This document shows, in pieces, positions 51,218 through 59,213 of a DNA stretch of 64,000 nucleotides (the first letter of the stretch is position 1; every line of letters begins with the position of its first letter). The DNA lies in assembly GCA_965198285.1 (NCBI GenBank), contig OZ240251.1:3348001-3412000 (forward strand), read 5' to 3'. Both the position numbers and the translations under genes were made by a program. The notes under the pieces were generated by a model, which saw only the letters and a program-made list of their open reading frames with translations, ran no database searches and was not told the DNA's origin. Source of the stretch: UBA11872 sp965198285. GTDB lineage: Bacteria; Chloroflexota; UBA11872.

Positions 51218-52030
51218 CGGGGCGCGTCCCTCCGCCCAGGCGTCGGCGATTCGACGCGCCAGGGCAGCCGTAGCCGCCGGACCGGCCGCGCCGGCGCCGA
51301 GTTCAAACGTCCAGGCGCCGTTGAACCCGATTTCGATCAGGGCCGCGCTGACGCGGCGCCAGTCGATGTTGCCCAGCCCCGGTGGCCAGTGCCGGTCTTC
51401 CACGGCGTCCGTGTCCTGCATGTGCAGGGCAATCAGCCGCTCCCCCGCGATACGGGCCTCGTCGGCGGGATCCAGCCCGTTGTTGTTCGCGTGCCCGGTG
51501 TCCAGGCAGATGCCCACGGTCGACGGGTAGTCGTCCACCACGCTGCGCAGGTCCGCCATTCGGCAGAGCGGGCGCGGCTGGCCCTTGTGTTGCAGGTTTT
51601 CGCAGGCCAGGCGGATACCCAGCTCTTCGGCCTTGGCGGTCAAGGTGTCCAGGGAGCGCCGAAAGGCGCCGATGTGCAAGTCCAGGTCCTCGGCGCGAAT
51701 GTCGCGGCCGGTGGGATGCACGATAGCCGCAAACCCACCGAGTTCGGCGAACGGCTCGAAACAGGAAGCCACCGTGGCGACCGCCCCCGAGCGCACAGCT
51801 TCGTCCGTGGCCGCCAGGTTGACGTTGTCAATCTGGGGGTGGACCGTGCGAGCCCAGACGCCGTGCTGATTCAAGATGCGGCGGCGCTCCCCTGCCGTGC
51901 GGTCATCAACCAGCTGCTTGGACGCGAAGAGTTCGCACTGGGTGAAGCCGGCGCCGGCGAGTTCGGCGATGACTTGGTCGAATGGCGCCGCGCTGTCCCA
52001 CATCGCGGTAGCCAGGCTGTATACGGGCAT
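51170..52030 (-). CDS. Sugar phosphate isomerase/epimerase, AP-endonuclease-2-like TIM barrel
   Basis: ATG at 52030 is just three bases from the nadE stop. The 286-residue protein has the xylose-isomerase-like barrel features: GFTQCELFASK, VHPTGRDI, IRLACENLQHKGQ (metal Glu), VGICLDTGHANNNG (Asp, His), LIALHMQDTD and GAWTFELG (last Glu). This family isomerises or epimerises keto/aldo sugars or inositols with a divalent metal. The substrate cannot be read. It follows nadE on the same strand and may be co-transcribed, though it has no functional link to NAD. Confidence 0.88.
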   Translation of the reverse strand: MPVYSLATAMWDSAAPFDQVIAELAGAGFTQCELFASKQLVDDRTAGERRRILNQHGVWARTVHPQIDNVNLAATDEAVRSGAVATVASCFEPFAELGGFAAIVHPTGRDIRAEDLDLHIGAFRRSLDTLTAKAEELGIRLACENLQHKGQPRPLCRMADLRSVVDDYPSTVGICLDTGHANNNGLDPADEARIAGERLIALHMQDTDAVEDRHWPPGLGNIDWRRVSAALIEIGFNGAWTFELGAGAAGPAATAALARRIADAWAEGRAPSELPHTETAAGFNAL

Positions 52031-52032
52031 GG

Positions 52033-52889
52033 TCAGCGTCCCCAATCGCGCGGATAGCGAAAGTCTCGGTCAATCGTACGGTTTGAGAGCTTGGCGATGA
52101 GCGGCAGCCGACGCTTGAACTGCGAGCGCACCACGCGGCGCTGCAGGTCGTGGACCAGGTCGGCGTCGAATCCTTCGGCAATCAGATCGGCGGCGGAGTA
52201 CATTTCGTCGATCACCAGGTAGAGCGCCTGATCGGCGTGCTCGTAGTCGAAGCCAAGCTCATCTTCGTCGGACTGCCCGGCCCACAGGTCGGCGCTCGGC
52301 GCCTTCTCGCGGATTGCGCGCGGCACGTGCAGGGCCGCCGCGAGGGAGCGCACCTGGGTCTTGTAGAGGTCGCCGATCGGGTTCACGGCGCTGGCCATAT
52401 CGCCAAACTGGGTTCCGTAACCCAGCAAGAGCTCGGTCTTGTTGCTTGTGCCCACGACCAATCCGCCGAACGCTTCCGACTGGTCGTAGAGGGCGATCAT
52501 GCGTGCGCGGGCCATGATGTTGCCGCGCCGCAGCGGGCTTGGGTCGTCGTCCAGTTCGCCGAGCAACCCGTCAACTGCCGCCGAAATCTCGATTAGCGTT
52601 GACGGTATACCCAACTGATCGACCAGGGTCTCGGCGTCCCCGCGGCTGGCCGGATTGCTGGTGCGATAGGGCATCAGGACAGCCAGTACCCGGTCAGGTC
52701 CGAAGGCACGCGCGGCCAGGGCGCAGCTGACGGCCGAGTCGATTCCGCCCGACAACGCCACGACGGCACGCTGGATGCCAACTTTCCAATCTCGTCGCGG
52801 ATGAAGGCTTCGAGGACGCGGCACGTCAGGCCAGGGTCAAGGTCCAGGCCGCGCCGCGCCCGCTGACGCAGGTTCAACTCAGCCGTCAT
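52033..52889 (-). CDS. nadE: NH3/glutamine-dependent NAD synthetase, interrupted by a one-base frameshift
   Basis: From ATG at 52889 the first frame reads MTAELNLRQRARRG to FIRDEIGKL, then the correct continuation IQRAVVALSGGIDSAVSC (PP-loop SGGIDS) is in another frame. TTGGCATC near 52778 would need one extra G (TTGGGCATC) to join them. The rest is complete: GTSNKTELLLGYGTQFGD, NPIGDLYKTQV, PSADLWAGQSDEDELGFDY. The enzyme amidates deamido-NAD. The ATG overlaps the end of the glutaminase-like gene. A sequencing or assembly error is the simplest reading because NadE is normally essential. Confidence 0.85.
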
Positions 52890-53748
52890 CCAGCCAATGC
52901 CGCTGGGCGGCGATGCGGGCGAACTCCTGACCATTGAGCATTACGTTCTCGTCGCGGCGAAGCGGCAGGCGCGTTCGCTGCCTCCGAAGGGGGGCATCAG
53001 TCAGGGTGGCCACGATGAGGGCCTCGTCGAAGTCGGGTGCCCGCGCCAGCACTTCGCCATCCGGGCCAACGACCTCGGACCCGCCCCAGAAGTTCACACC
53101 ATCCTCGAAGCCGACGCGGTTGCAGTGCACGACGTAGCAGACGTGAAGGGTGGCGTAGAGCCGGTTGATGGCGCGCCAGGTCTCGGCGGACCCCAACTCG
53201 TGGGTTCCTCCCGCCACCCCGCGTCCCGGGCTGCTGGAAAGCCCGTAGATCACGTCCGCGCCGTCGGCGGCCACGATACTGGCGGTGGTGGGATGCCACA
53301 GGTCTTCACAGATCAACATGGCCTGCCGGCCGAAGCGCGTGTCGAACGCGCGGACCACCCGGCCGCCGGCCAGGTCGCGCGCCTCGTCAAAGAGGCCGTA
53401 GGTCACCAAGTAGACCTTGTGGTGGACGTGCACGAACTCGCCGTTGTGCAGGTAGCCGGCTGCCGGCAGGAACCGGTGGTCCGAGGTCTCTTCGACGAAT
53501 CCGAAGATCACGTCGACTTTGCGGCTGGCCTCCCGCAGCGGGTCCAGCCGGGGATCGTCGCGGCGCAGGGCTACGTCGGGCACCAGGTCGCTGAGGAAGT
53601 AGCCGGTCAGCGACTGTTCGGGAAACATGACGACGTCGGCCGCGACCGCCTCGGCCTGGTCGATGTAGTCCAGGTGCAGCGCCAGGTTGTGTCCCAGATC
53701 GCCTAAGGCAGGCCGAATCTGGGCCAGCGCCAACCGAATGTCCTGCAC
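52879..53748 (-). CDS. Nitrilase-fold glutaminase partner of NadE
   Basis: The 289-residue protein begins MQDIRLALAQIRPALGDLGHN like the N-terminal half of fused glutamine-dependent NAD synthetases. The catalytic triad is visible as Glu in VVMFPEQSLTGY, Lys in VHHKVYLVTYG and Cys in AMLICEDLWHP. It releases ammonia from glutamine for the synthetase encoded next. In many bacteria both domains are one polypeptide; here they are separate genes with an 11-base overlap, so they should form a complex with an ammonia channel. Confidence 0.9.
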   Translation of the reverse strand: MQDIRLALAQIRPALGDLGHNLALHLDYIDQAEAVAADVVMFPEQSLTGYFLSDLVPDVALRRDDPRLDPLREASRKVDVIFGFVEETSDHRFLPAAGYLHNGEFVHVHHKVYLVTYGLFDEARDLAGGRVVRAFDTRFGRQAMLICEDLWHPTTASIVAADGADVIYGLSSSPGRGVAGGTHELGSAETWRAINRLYATLHVCYVVHCNRVGFEDGVNFWGGSEVVGPDGEVLARAPDFDEALIVATLTDAPLRRQRTRLPLRRDENVMLNGQEFARIAAQRHWLDDG

Positions 53749-53883
53749 GGCGCCTCGCCGTTAGTTCGGGTGGAGTCAGTCTAGCGGCGAGAACCGGCCC
53801 TGATGTGAGCCGTAGCGATTCGCACAGAAGGTCGGGGAGGCGTGCCTATACTCGAAGTGCATAGGTTTCGTTGATCCCCCGTG

Positions 53884-55050
53884 ATGCAATCCCCGCCACC
53901 CACGCCGACGCCGGGAGTCTCCCGATTGATTGTCGGGTTGTTGGTGCTCACTGTCGTCCTGGGCACCGGCGGCGGGGCGGCTGCCGGGTACCTTGCCGGA
54001 CGCGCGGCCGCACCAGCCACAGCGGCCGTTGCCGTGGAGACAGAGCCACAAGCGACCGCCACCGCGGCCATCGTCGCCGCCTCTCCAACCTCGTACGTCG
54101 ACCTGCTCGAGCAGCTCATTCCGGCCGTGGTCACTGTTGAAGCGCGGCAGGGGACGCTCAACCGCGGTGTCGGTATTGGAACGGGATTTTTCTACAGCAC
54201 CGACGGCCGAATTCTCACCAACGCCCACGTCCTACCGGAGGATGCGACCGGTGAGGTGCGAGTCACGCTGTCCGACGGCCATCGGATTCCGGCGAAGATC
54301 ATCGGTCGCGACGTGTGGGGCGACGTGGCCGTTCTTCAGGCGGACGGCGGGCCATTCCCGGCCCTGGAGCTGGCCGGCAATCTGGATCTGCGGATTGGTG
54401 AGCCGGTCCTGGCGATCGGAAGCCCTCGCAATTTCCGAAACACCGCCACCTCGGGGATCGTCAGCGGCCTCGATCGCCTCATCCCGCGTACCGTCAATAC
54501 CGAAAGTGGTCCGATGGCCATTCCGCTGCGGGGCTTGATCCAGACCGATGCCGCCGTCAATCAGGGCAACAGCGGCGGTCCCCTGGTCACCGCGGACGGC
54601 CGCGTGGTCGGCATCAACACGGCCGTGCAGTCCAATGCCAACGACATCGGGTTTGCCCTGCCTATCGCAGGCATCGTTCGCCGATTGCCCGAGCTTGAAT
54701 CCACGGGCACGGTGGCACGGGGTCTGCTGGGGGTCCGCTATCAGTTGATCGATCCCGAACTTGACAGCTTTGCCGGTTCGCCGTACCCCTACACCGTGGG
54801 CGTCAGCGCGGTAATGCCCGACACGACCGCGAGCGCCGCAGGTGTCGCGGCGGGCGACCTGATCGTGGCGATCAATGGAGAGCCGCTGACACGCGAGGTC
54901 ACCCTCTCGCACGCCATCGATAGCGCGACGGTGGGTGAGACGATCACCATTTCAGTTCGTCGCCAGGATCGGCAGGTCGATCTCGAAGCAGTCCTGGCGC
55001 CGCGGCCACGGGCGATCAATACGACGCCGGGGGTGGCCCCGCCGAACTGA
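53884..55050 (+). CDS. HtrA/DegP-like membrane-anchored serine protease with PDZ domain
   Basis: The N-terminal helix (RLIVGLLVLTVVLGTGGGA) anchors the protein with the catalytic part outside, after an Ala/Thr linker. The trypsin-like domain has the triad His in ILTNAHVLPED, Asp in DVWGDVAVLQ and Ser in NQGNSGGPLVT. A PDZ domain (GVSAVMPDTTASAAGVAAGD, LIVAINGEPL) occupies the last 100 residues. It degrades or refolds damaged exported proteins. ATG at 53884 is chosen; GTG 53881 adjoins it. A hairpin overlaps the stop (55037-55060). It is divergent from the nitrilase gene. Confidence 0.92.
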   Translation: MQSPPPTPTPGVSRLIVGLLVLTVVLGTGGGAAAGYLAGRAAAPATAAVAVETEPQATATAAIVAASPTSYVDLLEQLIPAVVTVEARQGTLNRGVGIGTGFFYSTDGRILTNAHVLPEDATGEVRVTLSDGHRIPAKIIGRDVWGDVAVLQADGGPFPALELAGNLDLRIGEPVLAIGSPRNFRNTATSGIVSGLDRLIPRTVNTESGPMAIPLRGLIQTDAAVNQGNSGGPLVTADGRVVGINTAVQSNANDIGFALPIAGIVRRLPELESTGTVARGLLGVRYQLIDPELDSFAGSPYPYTVGVSAVMPDTTASAAGVAAGDLIVAINGEPLTREVTLSHAIDSATVGETITISVRRQDRQVDLEAVLAPRPRAINTTPGVAPPN

Positions 55051-55060
55051 TAGGGCGGGG
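55037..55060 (+). terminator. GC-rich hairpin overlapping the htrA stop
   Basis: CCCCGCC pairs with GGCGGGG across a 10-base loop containing the TGA stop. No T-run follows, so termination is only a possibility; a Rho-assisted site or 3' mRNA stabiliser would fit as well. Confidence 0.45.
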
Positions 55061-55182
55061 AGCAGCTGCCTTCTGGCTCCGTCTGCTAGCCCAGTCCGGT
55101 CAGGGCGAATCTCACGCTGCCCCGACTAGTCAGAGGGCGACTACACTCACAGCCCGACGATGAGCACTCAGGGGATCTGCCC

Positions 55183-56025
55183 TTGAACGCAGTTCAGAAC
55201 TTGCGCAAGGGCCTGCGCGATGGCTGCCTCGGCGCCGACACGCCGCTGCCCGAAGTTTTTCGTCTGGCCAATCGTGGTGGATTCGAGGGCGTGGAACTGA
55301 CGCTGCCGGCGGACGGTCGGTATTCGCTGCGGGCTACCGACGCGGAACGGCGCGAACTCCGCCGCCTAGCGGCCGACGGGCCGCCCATCCTGTGCCTGAA
55401 TGGCGGCATTCCCTGGCAGTACTCGCCATCGTCACTCGACGCGAACGTGCGCGCTGAGGGCCAGGCGCTGACTCGAAGCAGCATCGACCTGGCGGCGGAC
55501 CTGGGCGTAGACACGCTGCTCTACATCCCGGGCGTTGTGACCGACGACCAGCCGTTCACCCAGATTTGGGACGCCGCGCGAGCCGCCACCGAGTCGCTGC
55601 TGCCCCAAGCCGAACAGGCCGGGGTGACCCTGGCGGTGGAGAACGTCTGGAACGCGCTGATTCTTAGTCCGCGCGACATGTTGGAGTTCGTGGACGGCTT
55701 CGCCAGCCCGTATCTGCGGGTTTACTTCGACGTGGGCAACGTGATGCAGTTCGGGCGTCCGCAGCACTGGATCGAGGCGCTGGGGGCGGAACGCATCGCG
55801 CGCGTGCACGTCAAGGACTTCACGCTGAGGCCCGGCGGGTGGCTGGGATTCACCCAGCTGCTGCACGGGGACGTGGACTGGCCGAGCACCATGCAGGCCC
55901 TGCGCCGCGTCGGCTACAACGGCTGGATAACGCCCGAAGTCTCGCCGAGCAGCGCCGAGCCCGAAGCCTGGATTGCCGAACTCTCCGCGGCCATGGATAC
56001 GATCATCGGGTACTACGAAGCGTGA
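55183..56025 (+). CDS. Sugar phosphate isomerase/epimerase (TIM barrel)
   Basis: TTG at 55183 follows AGGGGATC, an adequate site, and gives 280 residues. Metal ligands are visible as Glu in GVTLAVENVWNALI, Asp in RVYFDVGNVMQFG, His in RIARVHVKDFTLR and Glu in GWITPEVSPSS. The family includes hexulose-6-phosphate epimerases (UlaE/SgbU) and inosose isomerases. It differs clearly from the 51170-52030 barrel, so the window has two unrelated members. It lies directly upstream of gltX, 37 bases apart, but probably without functional link. Confidence 0.9.
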   Translation: MNAVQNLRKGLRDGCLGADTPLPEVFRLANRGGFEGVELTLPADGRYSLRATDAERRELRRLAADGPPILCLNGGIPWQYSPSSLDANVRAEGQALTRSSIDLAADLGVDTLLYIPGVVTDDQPFTQIWDAARAATESLLPQAEQAGVTLAVENVWNALILSPRDMLEFVDGFASPYLRVYFDVGNVMQFGRPQHWIEALGAERIARVHVKDFTLRPGGWLGFTQLLHGDVDWPSTMQALRRVGYNGWITPEVSPSSAEPEAWIAELSAAMDTIIGYYEA

Positions 56026-56062
56026 TCGGTGTCCGGCGGCCGCCAGTGAGATACTGCGCGCC

Positions 56063-57532
56063 ATGAATCAGCCTTTGCGCGTGCGCATGGCGCCAAGCCC
56101 CACGGGCGACCTGCACCTGGGCAGCGCCCGCACCGCGTTGTTCAACTACTTGATGGCCCGTCGGGACGGCGGCGTGTTCATCGTGCGGGTCGAAGACACG
56201 GACGCCCAGCGCAGCGACCCTACCCGCGAAGCCGGAATCTATGACGGGTTGCGCTGGCTGGGCTTGCATTGGGACGAAGGCCCGGACGTCGGCGGGCCAT
56301 ACGGCCCCTACCGGTCAAGCGAACGGCACGAGAGCCACCGTGAAGCCATCCAGCAGCTCCTGGCGGCAGGCTGTGCCTACTACGACTACACCTCGGCTCA
56401 GGAGCGCGCCGCCGAACGCGAGCAGCAGCGGGCGGAGGGTCGGCCGCAGCGCTACTCCGGCATCGGACGCCACTTCACCGCCGGCCAGATCGCCGAACGC
56501 CAGGCAGCCGGCGTTGTTCCGGCCGTGCGGTTTCGGACCGAGCCGCAGGCGCTTCAATTCGACGACATCATCCTGGGGTCGATCAGCGTTGGCCCCGGCG
56601 ATGTCGACGACTTTGTGGTTGCCCGCGGCGACGGTTCGGCGCTGTACAACATGGCCGTGACCGTAGACGACCACCACATGCGAATCAGCCACGTGGTGCG
56701 GGGCAGAGACCATGTCTCCAACACGTTCCGGCAGCTGCTGATCTACCAGGCGCTGGGCTGGACGCGGCCGGCCTTTGCCCATCTCCCGCTGGTGCTCAAC
56801 CGCCGCCGCCAGAAGTTTTCCAAGCGCGACGGCGCCCAGTGGGTAGGCGAATATCGCACGCGCGGCTACCTGCCCGAGGCTATGGTCAACTTCCTGATAT
56901 TTCTGGGCTGGTCGCCGGGCGACGAACGCGAACTCTTCAGCCTTGACGAGCTGGCGACCGAGTTCGCCCTCGAACGCGTCAACCGGGCCGACGCTATCTT
57001 CGACTCGCAGCGGCTCGACCATTTCAACGGGGTCTGGATTCGGCGCCTGGACCTCCAGGACCTCGCCGAGCGTGCCTGGTCGTACGCGGCCGCCGGCGGT
57101 CTGGAGCTTGCCGCGGACCAGCGCCCCTACTTCACATCGGCGCTGGAGCTTGAGTACGAGCGCCTATCACACCTCGACCAGACAGCCGACCTGATGGAGT
57201 TCTTCTTCGACGACGAGCTTGACCCGGACATGCGGCAGGCCCGGTTCAATCGCCACGACGCGTCTGAGACGGCTCGGGCCTTGAAGCGGGTGGCGGCGCT
57301 GGTTGACGAGACCGAACCGTTCGACGATCCGACGCTGGAAGCGGGACTGCGCGAGCTGGCCCGCGACCTGAATTGGCGGGCCGGCGATCTGTTCATGCCC
57401 GTCCGAATTGCCGTGACCGGTCGCCGCGCCACGCCGCCGCTCTTCGCCACCATGGCCGTGCTGGGCCGCCGGCGCTGCCGGGAACGCTTGCAACGAGCGC
57501 TGGCGGGCCTGGCGAAGCTGGCGACCGCCTGA
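56063..57532 (+). CDS. gltX: Glutamyl-tRNA synthetase
   Basis: ATG at 56063 begins MNQPLRVRMAPSPTGDLHLGSARTALFNYL with the HIGH-type motif HLGS, then FIVRVEDTDAQRS, the QKFSKRDGAQW KMSKS-equivalent, and the C-terminal helical anticodon region (EAGLRELARDLN). It is a non-discriminating or discriminating class Ib enzyme; sequence alone does not tell, but many relatives depend on GatCAB for Gln-tRNA. Product is 489 residues, normal length. Unlike MetG and ArgS in this window, both signature motifs are intact. Confidence 0.95.
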   Translation: MNQPLRVRMAPSPTGDLHLGSARTALFNYLMARRDGGVFIVRVEDTDAQRSDPTREAGIYDGLRWLGLHWDEGPDVGGPYGPYRSSERHESHREAIQQLLAAGCAYYDYTSAQERAAEREQQRAEGRPQRYSGIGRHFTAGQIAERQAAGVVPAVRFRTEPQALQFDDIILGSISVGPGDVDDFVVARGDGSALYNMAVTVDDHHMRISHVVRGRDHVSNTFRQLLIYQALGWTRPAFAHLPLVLNRRRQKFSKRDGAQWVGEYRTRGYLPEAMVNFLIFLGWSPGDERELFSLDELATEFALERVNRADAIFDSQRLDHFNGVWIRRLDLQDLAERAWSYAAAGGLELAADQRPYFTSALELEYERLSHLDQTADLMEFFFDDELDPDMRQARFNRHDASETARALKRVAALVDETEPFDDPTLEAGLRELARDLNWRAGDLFMPVRIAVTGRRATPPLFATMAVLGRRRCRERLQRALAGLAKLATA

Positions 57533-57539
57533 GCCGATC

Positions 57540-58655
57540 GTGCCCGACCGCAAGATCCAATTCCTTCCCCACGAACTCGGTCCACCCTGGGAACAGGTGC
57601 GGGTTGAGGTCGACGGCGAACTCGTCAGTTGGATGCAGACGTTTACCGTGGGCCACCGCCTGCGCGGGGTGACGCTGGACTGCGCGGGCGTGGTTGGCGT
57701 GCACACGCACGACGCGCATCAGATGCAGGGGCACATGCGGTACATGCTGGAGACGGTGATCGATCGAGCCGAGGCGCGTGGAGTGCCTCTCTCCACGCTG
57801 TACGGCGGCGCCCCGGATCTCTACCACCGCTGGGGGTACGCCACGGTGATGCCGGAGTTCACAATCACAATCAACACGCGCCGCGCCGAAGCGGCGCCGC
57901 GCAGCCACCAGGTGCGCGAAGGGGATCCGGCGGACCGTCCCGCGATCGCTCGCCTCTACAATCGCGAGACCGCGCGGTTCAGCGGGATGCGGGTTCGCGA
58001 GCCCGAGCGCTGGCTTGGCCCCCGCCAGGGCATCTGGTTCAGCCGACTTGACGCCTGGGTGCGGGTGGCCGTGGACGGCCGAGGCCGAATCGTGGGCTAC
58101 TGCATCGGGGATCAAGTCGACCACGACGCGCAGCAACTCGACATCGTGGACGCGCAGGCGACCAGCTCCGCGGGGGCAGCCTCGATCATCCGGGCCATGG
58201 CGGACGAGGCGGTGCGACGTCGGATGGGCAAGATTGCGTTCCATGTTCATCCAGAGAGCCGTGTGGGCGTCTACCTGCGCAACCTTGAGGTGACTGTCAG
58301 CTCCGAGCGTCCGGTGGGCCGCTCGCAGATGGTGCGGCTCAGCCTGCCCGGCGCGGTGCTGGACGCGCTGCGACCCTACGCTCGCGAACAGGCTGCTGCG
58401 CTGGGCGGCCAGCGACCGACGCAGCTCACCATCGACACCGAGCTCGGATCAGGTGAACTTCCGCTCGGGGGCGACCTGCCTCCGCACCAGGTTCATCTGC
58501 CGGCCGCGCGCCTGGCCGAGATTCTGTTCGGTTACCGCTCGGCCGAGGAGTTGCGGGACATTCACGGTTTGCAACTGTCGCACCACGACGCCGAGATCCT
58601 GGATGCGCTTTTTCCGCCGATTGACGCCTACTGCTACTGGCCCGACCGCTACTAA
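57540..58655 (+). CDS. Eis-like GNAT acetyltransferase with C-terminal SCP2-like domain
   Basis: The 371-residue protein has an N-terminal GNAT domain (VVGVHTHDAHQMQGHMRYML acceptor/CoA region, LYGGAPDLYHRWGYATVMPE as in Eis proteins), a second GNAT-like lobe near residues 130-240 and a C-terminal sterol-carrier-like domain (EILFGYRSAEELRDIHGLQL). Eis relatives acetylate amines, including aminoglycosides, polyamines and peptides. GTG at 57540 begins seven bases after gltX stops, so the two are likely co-transcribed. Whether it confers drug tolerance is not predictable. Confidence 0.82.
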   Translation: MPDRKIQFLPHELGPPWEQVRVEVDGELVSWMQTFTVGHRLRGVTLDCAGVVGVHTHDAHQMQGHMRYMLETVIDRAEARGVPLSTLYGGAPDLYHRWGYATVMPEFTITINTRRAEAAPRSHQVREGDPADRPAIARLYNRETARFSGMRVREPERWLGPRQGIWFSRLDAWVRVAVDGRGRIVGYCIGDQVDHDAQQLDIVDAQATSSAGAASIIRAMADEAVRRRMGKIAFHVHPESRVGVYLRNLEVTVSSERPVGRSQMVRLSLPGAVLDALRPYAREQAAALGGQRPTQLTIDTELGSGELPLGGDLPPHQVHLPAARLAEILFGYRSAEELRDIHGLQLSHHDAEILDALFPPIDAYCYWPDRY

Positions 58656-59170
58656 GGCCGAGATCCTCGGCCGGCGAGGCTGCCCGGCGGCTCGGCCGAT
58701 AGCTCGCACTCAGCGCAACCGGCCCGCAGCGTCCGCACCCTGCGGAAGAGCACGTAGCCCATGAAGAGGGCCGTGACCCCACCGATGAATGGGCGTGCCG
58801 GATCAAAGAGGTTGGCCGCGGCGCCGGCGCCGAATGCAGCCACCAGCAGCCCGTTGCATAGCGGGCAGGAAATGGCGAATGCCGAGAGGAAGCCGCCCGC
58901 GTAGAGCGGACCGATGCCAAACGCCTGCCGCTGCCGCATGGCGTAGACGCTGACTCCGGCCAGCGCTCCTACCAGCAGCGCGTTGAGGGTCCAGATCGGG
59001 TAGTCGATCGCGTAGGCCGGCGTCGCGCGCTCGAAGATCGGCGTGTCAATGGCGCCGGTGATGACGCCAACACTCAATCCAAACGCCGCCGCCGTAACCA
59101 AGCCCACAGCCACCGCTGCCAGGAGCGGCGAGCGGCCCGGAATGCGTTGCGCGCGAGCTTGCGTGGTCAT
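58652..59170 (-). CDS. Four-to-five-helix membrane protein with CPLCN motif
   Basis: The 172-residue protein has hydrophobic segments LLAAVAVGLVTAAAFGLSVG, IWTLNALLVGALAGVSVYAM, FLSAFAISCPLCNGLLVAA and FIGGVTALFMGYVLF. The CPLC in the third segment is a CxxC pair facing the membrane surface, and the C-terminal tail has two more cysteines (AGCAECELS). Such motifs occur in redox or metal-linked membrane proteins (VKOR-like, MauE-like, or Fe-S/heme maturation factors). I do not recognise the family. It overlaps the end of the Eis-like gene by four bases, convergent. Confidence 0.7.
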   Translation of the reverse strand: MTTQARAQRIPGRSPLLAAVAVGLVTAAAFGLSVGVITGAIDTPIFERATPAYAIDYPIWTLNALLVGALAGVSVYAMRQRQAFGIGPLYAGGFLSAFAISCPLCNGLLVAAFGAGAAANLFDPARPFIGGVTALFMGYVLFRRVRTLRAGCAECELSAEPPGSLAGRGSRP

Positions 59171-59213
59171 GCGACCAGTCTAAGCGGTTTGCGCGCTGCC
59201 GCCGCGGTCAGCC

